Shown piece after piece: positions 58,689-64,000 of a stretch of 64,000 bases of DNA. How positions within the stretch are numbered: the first letter of the stretch is position 1; each line of letters opens with the position of its first letter. The translations under genes and the position numbers were made by a program. Source of the DNA: Tetracentron sinense (lineage: Eukaryota > Streptophyta > Magnoliopsida > Trochodendrales > Trochodendraceae); assembly GCA_015143295.1 (NCBI GenBank), contig CM026564.1:15922416-15986415 (forward strand), in the 5' to 3' direction. The notes under the pieces are model-generated. The model had not been told where the DNA came from. It did not search any database and was given only the letters and a program-made list of their open reading frames with translations.

Positions 58689-59264
58689 CACTACAATATT
58701 CAACGTTTTTTACGATGGTTCAAACCCACCATGCCATGTTAAATACCCGCCGTTATAGTGTATCACAGTGGTGGGGTAACCTGTCAAAGATTATCTTGTC
58801 AGGGAATCTTATAGCGATGGACATGCACGACGGTTGAACCGCCGTCTTATATCACCAAATGTCTGCGGTTACCAACCGTCGTACTTCTATTTTTCATATG
58901 ATTATTAAAATGACCTCTTGCGTCGTATATCTACCCGCCATTACATAACCGTCGTTATATATTACGAATATCACAACGGTTTAACTGCCGTGCTTTAGAT
59001 TTTATAAGACGGAGTCTTCTACCACCGTCCTTTCTTAATTCTGTCACGACATCTTCTACTGCCGTTATTTATGACCAATGACACGACGGGTCGACCCGTA
59101 GTCATGTATCACGGCGGTTCAAACCGCAGTGAAATAGTTTTTGTAATATCACGGAGAGTCCAACCGCAATGAAATAGTTTTGTACTATCATGGCGGGTCC
59201 AACCGCCACATTGTGTAAAAAAATTTTTAAAAAAAGAATTTATTTCGCAAAAATTTGTTTTTTT
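58689..59264 (+). mobile_element. CACTA transposon terminus with hairpin subterminal repeats
   Basis: Begins CACTACAATATT, the typical plant CACTA terminal inverted repeat. About nine short hairpins follow, such as ACGGTTGAACCGCCGT, GCGGTTACCAACCGTCG and GGCGGTTCAAACCGC, which are the expected subterminal transposase-binding repeats. No gene is present. The element is cut at 59264 by the LTR of copia I, and its other end is not in the window. Confidence 0.75.
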
Positions 59265-61450
59265 TAAAGGGTAATCCGGATAAAAATTTCTGCGGAAGCT
59301 GAATCCCCTAGATCTTAACACCATAAAAAGCATCAAAATTATCTAAGAGTTTTAGTCATATCACCTCGGTGAATGTTTTTCACCAGTAAAGCTTAATCTA
59401 CTCGAACTGTTAGTACTCTTTGTAGAGATTTCTCCGAAAAAATACTAGAAACTCGATCCTTGTTCTTCACTATCCCCACGAAGCTTTAGAATCTCCTTTG
59501 GAATTATAGAAGCAAGTGGAAGAAGATGGATCATTGGTGTAGACCTTCTATCACCAATAATATTAAGGTTCAAAACCCTAGATTTGCAAAACCCAACTAG
59601 AACCACCAATATAGCTCACGAAAACCCTAGGGATCTCCCCTAGGGCTCACGGTTTGGAGAGAGAGAGGAGAGGAGAGAAAAAATTCTTGAGAATTCTACT
59701 TAATGGTCTAGGGTGTTTGGGTATTTATAGACTAGGATCTTATCCTAATCCTACTCCAACTTGATCTTATCTAGTAGGATTTATTAATTAACAATAACTC
59801 TTATTATTAATTAAATAAACTCCTACTTAATTTATAACTACTTAGTTATTGTAATCCTATTAATTAAAGAGTCCCTATTATAAGATGATTCCTTAATTAA
59901 AAGGGATAAGTCAACATCCTACGCCAAAGTAGGAAACCTAGTCAAACTAGGAATCCACAAAGGAGGGCGTGAGCTTCTATGGGGCGTGGGATTTGAGGAG
60001 TTAAAACTCTTTATCGTAATCTAATTACAATAACATCTTAATCCTAATTGCAATCCAACACTTGGATTTTAATTCCATAATAAAAGGAATTATATTTCAG
60101 TAACTATTCAATTAAACAAATCCTAATCCAATTAGGATTCCTCAAGTGGGCGCCCCACCCTAGGGTTTAAACCCATGGGCTTTGGCCCATATTAAAGGTC
60201 CATTTTAATGGGATTATGGATATTGGTCAAACCCATTTCCCCTTTAATTATGTTAATCAAATAATTACTAAAATAATCCCTCAGTGTAAATTAACAATTA
60301 ATTTAAACAATAGATTAACTATTAATCTATTTAATTAAATGATTAACTTTTAATCACTTAAAATAATTGATTAACTTTTAATCAATTATTGAGCTTGTAT
60401 TTCTTATGTGAGCACCTCCACAGATTGCTCTGGGACATTCTTACCCTGGCTTATCCAATGTTATCACATTAACCCTAAAGGGGAATTACATCGGAATTGC
60501 AAGTGACGTAAGATATCCATGTTGCAATTGAATCCCAGTGTATGAACATTAACCATTACGGATCCTTCCAAATACATTATCCCTAATGGGCCTTCGAGAT
60601 TGACATACTATCTAACCCATAGCCCATTGCAAATCATCTGGGTTTCCAAGACTTATGATTAAGCCATGAGAAACAATTTCTCATGAAAAACATTTTGAAA
60701 AAATCCTTTTATAAGTATAATACCTTTTAATAAAAGTATATTTCAAAACTTATTTTGTTTTCAAAATCACCTGCGTAGGATTTGAACTTAATCAACTATC
60801 TTACCCGGAACTTGGATAATCTCTCAAATTAATGAGCTTGGATTTCTTGTTTGAAATTCATCATGACTCGAACAACTTTCTGACTATCCAACTATCACTG
60901 TATTGTATTCCCTAAGTTAGAAAATACGTTGGTGGAATCAAAACAGTCAAATCACTGCCCAGTCATAGATGAACTCATCTGATCTAAGGATCAATGAAAC
61001 CGTTCAATGTCAATGAGAGACCAACTATCCGATAGTATGTTTATGCAAGAGGTCTCTCATTGAATGCAATCAGTCAGTGTACATTTAAGCACCCATATGC
61101 TAATGTGTAGTCTCCACTATAATAGTTCGAGATGGAACTGCATCTCAACTATTGAGAATATCTTAGCATTCTAGCAGCTATATAAGTGAAGTGCCCAGCT
61201 TCACCCACAACTGTGACTATATAAGGTATAAGGAACTGGAAAGTTATATCTACCTGTAATAATCTAATCACATAACTTTCCTACAATATATCCTATGGAC
61301 CTTTATCGCTATCTCATATCGTATAGATCATCTTATGATCATGGTCAATTACCCATAATGAATACACAATAGATTAAGAAGAAGCATTTATTAATCAAAT
61401 TAATAAGGTTCTAACAATCTAAATGACTTTTCTGGGCATCATGTCCAACA
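59265..61450 (-). repeat. 3' LTR of copia element I
   Basis: 2186 bp; on the minus strand it starts TGTTGGACATGATGCCC and ends about TACCCTTTA. A TATA box (CTATAAATAC on minus, 59721-59730) is present. It provides the intact reference for the rearranged LTR of copia H. The left end is less sharp because of a T run. Confidence 0.9.
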
Positions 61451-61466
61451 ATCTCCCACTTGCCCT
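61451..61466 (-). promoter_or_regulatory. Polypurine tract of copia I
   Basis: The minus strand reads GGGCAAGTGGGAGAT directly before the LTR, the usual plant copia form. Confidence 0.88.
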
Positions 61467-61471
61467 AAAAG

Positions 61472-62820
61472 TCACGGTGCCATAGATTTCAATCCCATAC
61501 TGTCTAAGTGTGTTACAAAAACTTTATCTGATAAAGCCTTGATCATCGAGTTTGCAACATTAAGTTGAGACCTAATCTTTGTAACCACTATATCTTGCCT
61601 TTCAATGATCTCACGAATGAGATGATACTTCCGCTCCACATGTTTCATCCTTTTGTGGTTCCTAGGTTCTTTGTTATGCGCTACTGCCCTGTTACTATCA
61701 CAGAAGTGAGTGATAGGTCTGAGTGGCTGCTTCTTTTGCTGCTTCTGAAGCTGCAATATATTTTGCTTCTGTGGTGGAGTAAGCAATACTCTTCTGCTTT
61801 ATGTTGTGCCAACTGACAGCAGCACCACCTAGTGTAAACACATACCCAGATGTAGAAGTTCTATTGTCTGGATTAGATTGGAAATCGGAATCAGTATAAC
61901 TCAGTCCAACTAAATCTTCTTATTGAAAGGTAAGCACATAATCCCTAGTCCTTTTTAGGTACTTCATAATGTACTTCACTACAGTCCAATGATTAACACC
62001 TGGATTGCTTTAGAACCGACTAAAAAATCCCACTGCATGACAGATATCCGGTCTAGTACATAACATGGCATACATGAGGCTCCCAACTGCCGAAGCATAA
62101 GGGCACCTCTTCATCTGTTCGATCTCATCAGCTGATGTAGGGGCCATCTTTTTTGACAAAGTGACACCATGTCTAAAAGGAATGAGTGTTGTCTTACAAT
62201 CACTCATACTGTACCTAGACAATATCTTATCTATGTAGGAAGTTTGGCTCAATCCCAACATTCAGCCTTTTCTATCTCTCAGAATCTTTATTTCGAGAAT
62301 ATATGATGCCTCTCCCAAGTCTTTCATTGAGAAATGCTGAGAAAGCCATATCTTGACTGATGACAACATCCCTACATCATTCCCAATAAGTAGGATGTCA
62401 TCTACATAAAGAATTAGGTATACTACCACTCTCCCACTCTCCTTCTTGTATATACAAGATTCTTCCAAATTCTTTGATCAAAAGATCAAATCTTTGAGTC
62501 TAGCTTCTTGAAGCTTGTTTCAAACCATATATCGACTTGTTGAGCTTGCATACCATGTTCTCCTGGTTAGGAGCAATGAAGCCCTCTGGTTGCTTCATAT
62601 AGATGTCTTCATCTAACATTCCATTAAGGAAAGCAGTTTTGACATCCATTTGCGTTATCTCATAGTCATGGTGTACAACTATAGCTAGCAATATCCTGAT
62701 GGATTTAAGCATAGCTACAGGTGAAAAGGTATCCTCATAATCAACTCTTTGAATTTGAGTATAACCTTTTGCAACAAGTCTAGCTTTATAGGTCTCCACG
62801 TTACCATCAGCACCCTTCTT
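61472..62820 (-). pseudogene. pol: Copia I reverse transcriptase and RNase H (broken)
   Basis: The RT starts with KARLVAKGYTQ (about 62790), then VKTAFLNGMLDEDIYMKQPEGF, KSIYGLKQASRSW and LYVDDILLIGN with an intact YVDD at 62408-62397. MKDLGEASYILEIKILRDR, then SAVGSLMYAMLCTRPDI lead to RNase H with YTDSDF-like and STTEAKYIAASEA segments. The C-terminal RNase H end reads KHVERKYHLIREI. The block is interrupted at about 62500, 62260, 62010 and 61790. Motifs fit the Tork/Angela group; the exact lineage is not certain. Confidence 0.9.
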
Positions 62821-64000
62821 CCTTTTGTAAATTCATTTGCATCCAATTGTCCTTATACCATCTGGTGGATCTACTAAAGTCCAGACACCATTGTCATACA
62901 TCGAATCTATTTCAGCATTCATGACTTTATTCCATTGAGATGCATCTACATCCAATGTAGCTTCCTGATAAGTATTAGGATCTTTATCCTCATCATCAGG
63001 GGTAACTAGATAAACTTCATTATTGTATTACTGAAGTCTATCCAGTGGTCTAGAAACTCTTTTAGACCTTCTCAGTGGAACAGAATTAGGAGAAATTAAA
63101 GTGGAAGGATTAGGTTCAGTTTGGATACTGGCTGTGTCGTCTTTCATCTCATGAAATTTAACTTTCTTAAGGAGATCCATTTCTTCCTCCAAGAAAGTGG
63201 CATGAAGCCTAACAACTATTGTTTAGTCTGCCTTGGAGTAGAAATAGAAACCCTTAGTTTTTTTTGGATATCCTACAAAATTCCACTTTTCTGTCCTAGA
63301 TTCCAATTTACTGGGTTTGAGTTTACGAACATGCGCAGGACAACCCCATACCCTTAGATGTTGTAAACTAGGTTTTCGCCCAATCCATAATTCATAGGGT
63401 GTAAACGGAATAGACTTAGATGGAACCCGGTTTAGAATATAAATGGCAGTTTGTATAGCATATCCCTAAAGATATGAAGGAACATTGGCATGGCTCATCA
63501 TAGAGCGAACCATATCTAATAAGGTCAGGTTTCTGCTTTCAAAAACTCCATTTTTGAGGAGAGGCAGGACTTGTCCATTAGGAGATAATCCCATTATCCC
63601 TTAAGTAATCCATAAACTCGTTGGTGAGGTATTCACCACCTCGATCTGATCGAAGTGTCTTTATGGTTTTTTCAGTTTGATTCTCAACTTCTAATCAGAA
63701 TTCTTTGAACTTTTCAAAGGTGTCAGATTTGTGTTACATCAAATAGACATATCCATATCTGGAATAGTCATCGGTAAATGTGACAAAATACCGGTATTGA
63801 CCTCGTGCAACAATGTTAAATGGACCACATACATCACTAGGTATTAGTCTTAACTTTTCTTCAGCTCTTCCTACCTTTTTAGGGTAAGGCTTCTTGGTCA
63901 TCGTCCCTTCGAGACAAGACTCACATGTCGGGAGTGGTTCTACCTTGAGGAAGTCAAGGGGATAAGTAGACTCAGTGTATGTCTCTTCATTCCAGACATT
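62821..64000 (-). pseudogene. pol: Copia I integrase (partial, broken)
   Basis: The minus strand at the window edge reads CESCLEGTMTKKPY, then DVCGPFNIVARGQYRYFVTFTDDYSRYGY, LRSDRGGEYL and NGVFESRN. The catalytic D, D and E codons are at 63833-63835, 63644-63646 and 63538-63540. The tail shows ILNRVPSKSIPFTPYELW and FVGYPKKTKGF. A frame change near 63570 and stops near 63736, 63692, 63465 and 63028 break it. Gag, protease and the zinc-binding end lie beyond 64000. Confidence 0.88.

Overview
This window is non-genic nuclear DNA of a flowering plant, almost certainly a repeat-rich (for example pericentromeric) block. I see no host gene, rRNA or tRNA gene. Nearly all of it is nested LTR retrotransposons plus pieces of CACTA DNA transposons. 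The evidence is Tat-type Ty3/gypsy with a second, archaeal-like RNase H; Tekay/Del-type chromoviruses ending in a chromodomain and primed by initiator tRNA-Met; Tork/Angela-like Ty1/copia; and CACTA proteins (TNP2 tail, Transposase_24-like). The species cannot be named from this.

Layout. (1) 1-31413 is a decayed + strand Tat element (Tat-1): ORF1 tail, gag, protease, RT-RNase H, archaeal RNase H, integrase, a long 3' non-coding region, polypurine tract and 3' LTR. Its 5' LTR lies left of the window. Its 71-bp tandem repeat is split by Tekay element A (minus strand, 9098-28386, target duplication TATCC). A's own 5' LTR is split by Tekay element B (minus strand, 17624-27124, target duplication ATGCG). 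B is the best preserved element. (2) 31414-31988 is the tail of a Tekay-type LTR lying against the last exon of a CACTA TNP2 transposase. The CACTA body continues to about 36599: a spliced second transposase gene, 125-bp repeats, an 800-bp GGT/AGT block and 82-bp repeats. (3) 36600-40952 holds a 3.06-kb Tekay-type LTR with primer site, an interior without recognisable coding sequence, and a second partial LTR. (4) 40953-45714 is a broken copia element H (minus) whose LTR carries an inverted duplication. (5) 45715-58609 is a second Tat copy (Tat-2), split by Tekay element C (minus, 46299-57599, target duplication GTCTT). C itself holds an opposite-strand solo LTR D (52331-54206). (6) 58610-64000 is a Tekay LTR scrap, a CACTA terminus (58689) with hairpin subterminal repeats, and copia element I (minus), which runs off the window.

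The most interesting signals are shared features of the Tekay family. First, there is a candidate 140-155 bp spliceosomal intron between gag and protease in all three internal regions: retention would stop translation after Gag and splicing would make Gag-Pol. Second, a 39-codon acidic ORF with a PWVEEEY core lies inside the LTR, preceded by a conserved stem-loop, as an upstream ORF of the genomic RNA would be. Third, arrays of ACCGA-N4-TCGGT palindromes are spaced by about 20 bp just upstream of the TATA region in every LTR promoter. The unrelated Tat LTR carries its own YTAAC-N4-RTTAR palindromes. All coding regions except parts of B carry stops or frameshifts. Comparisons were made by eye; no alignment or database search was run.
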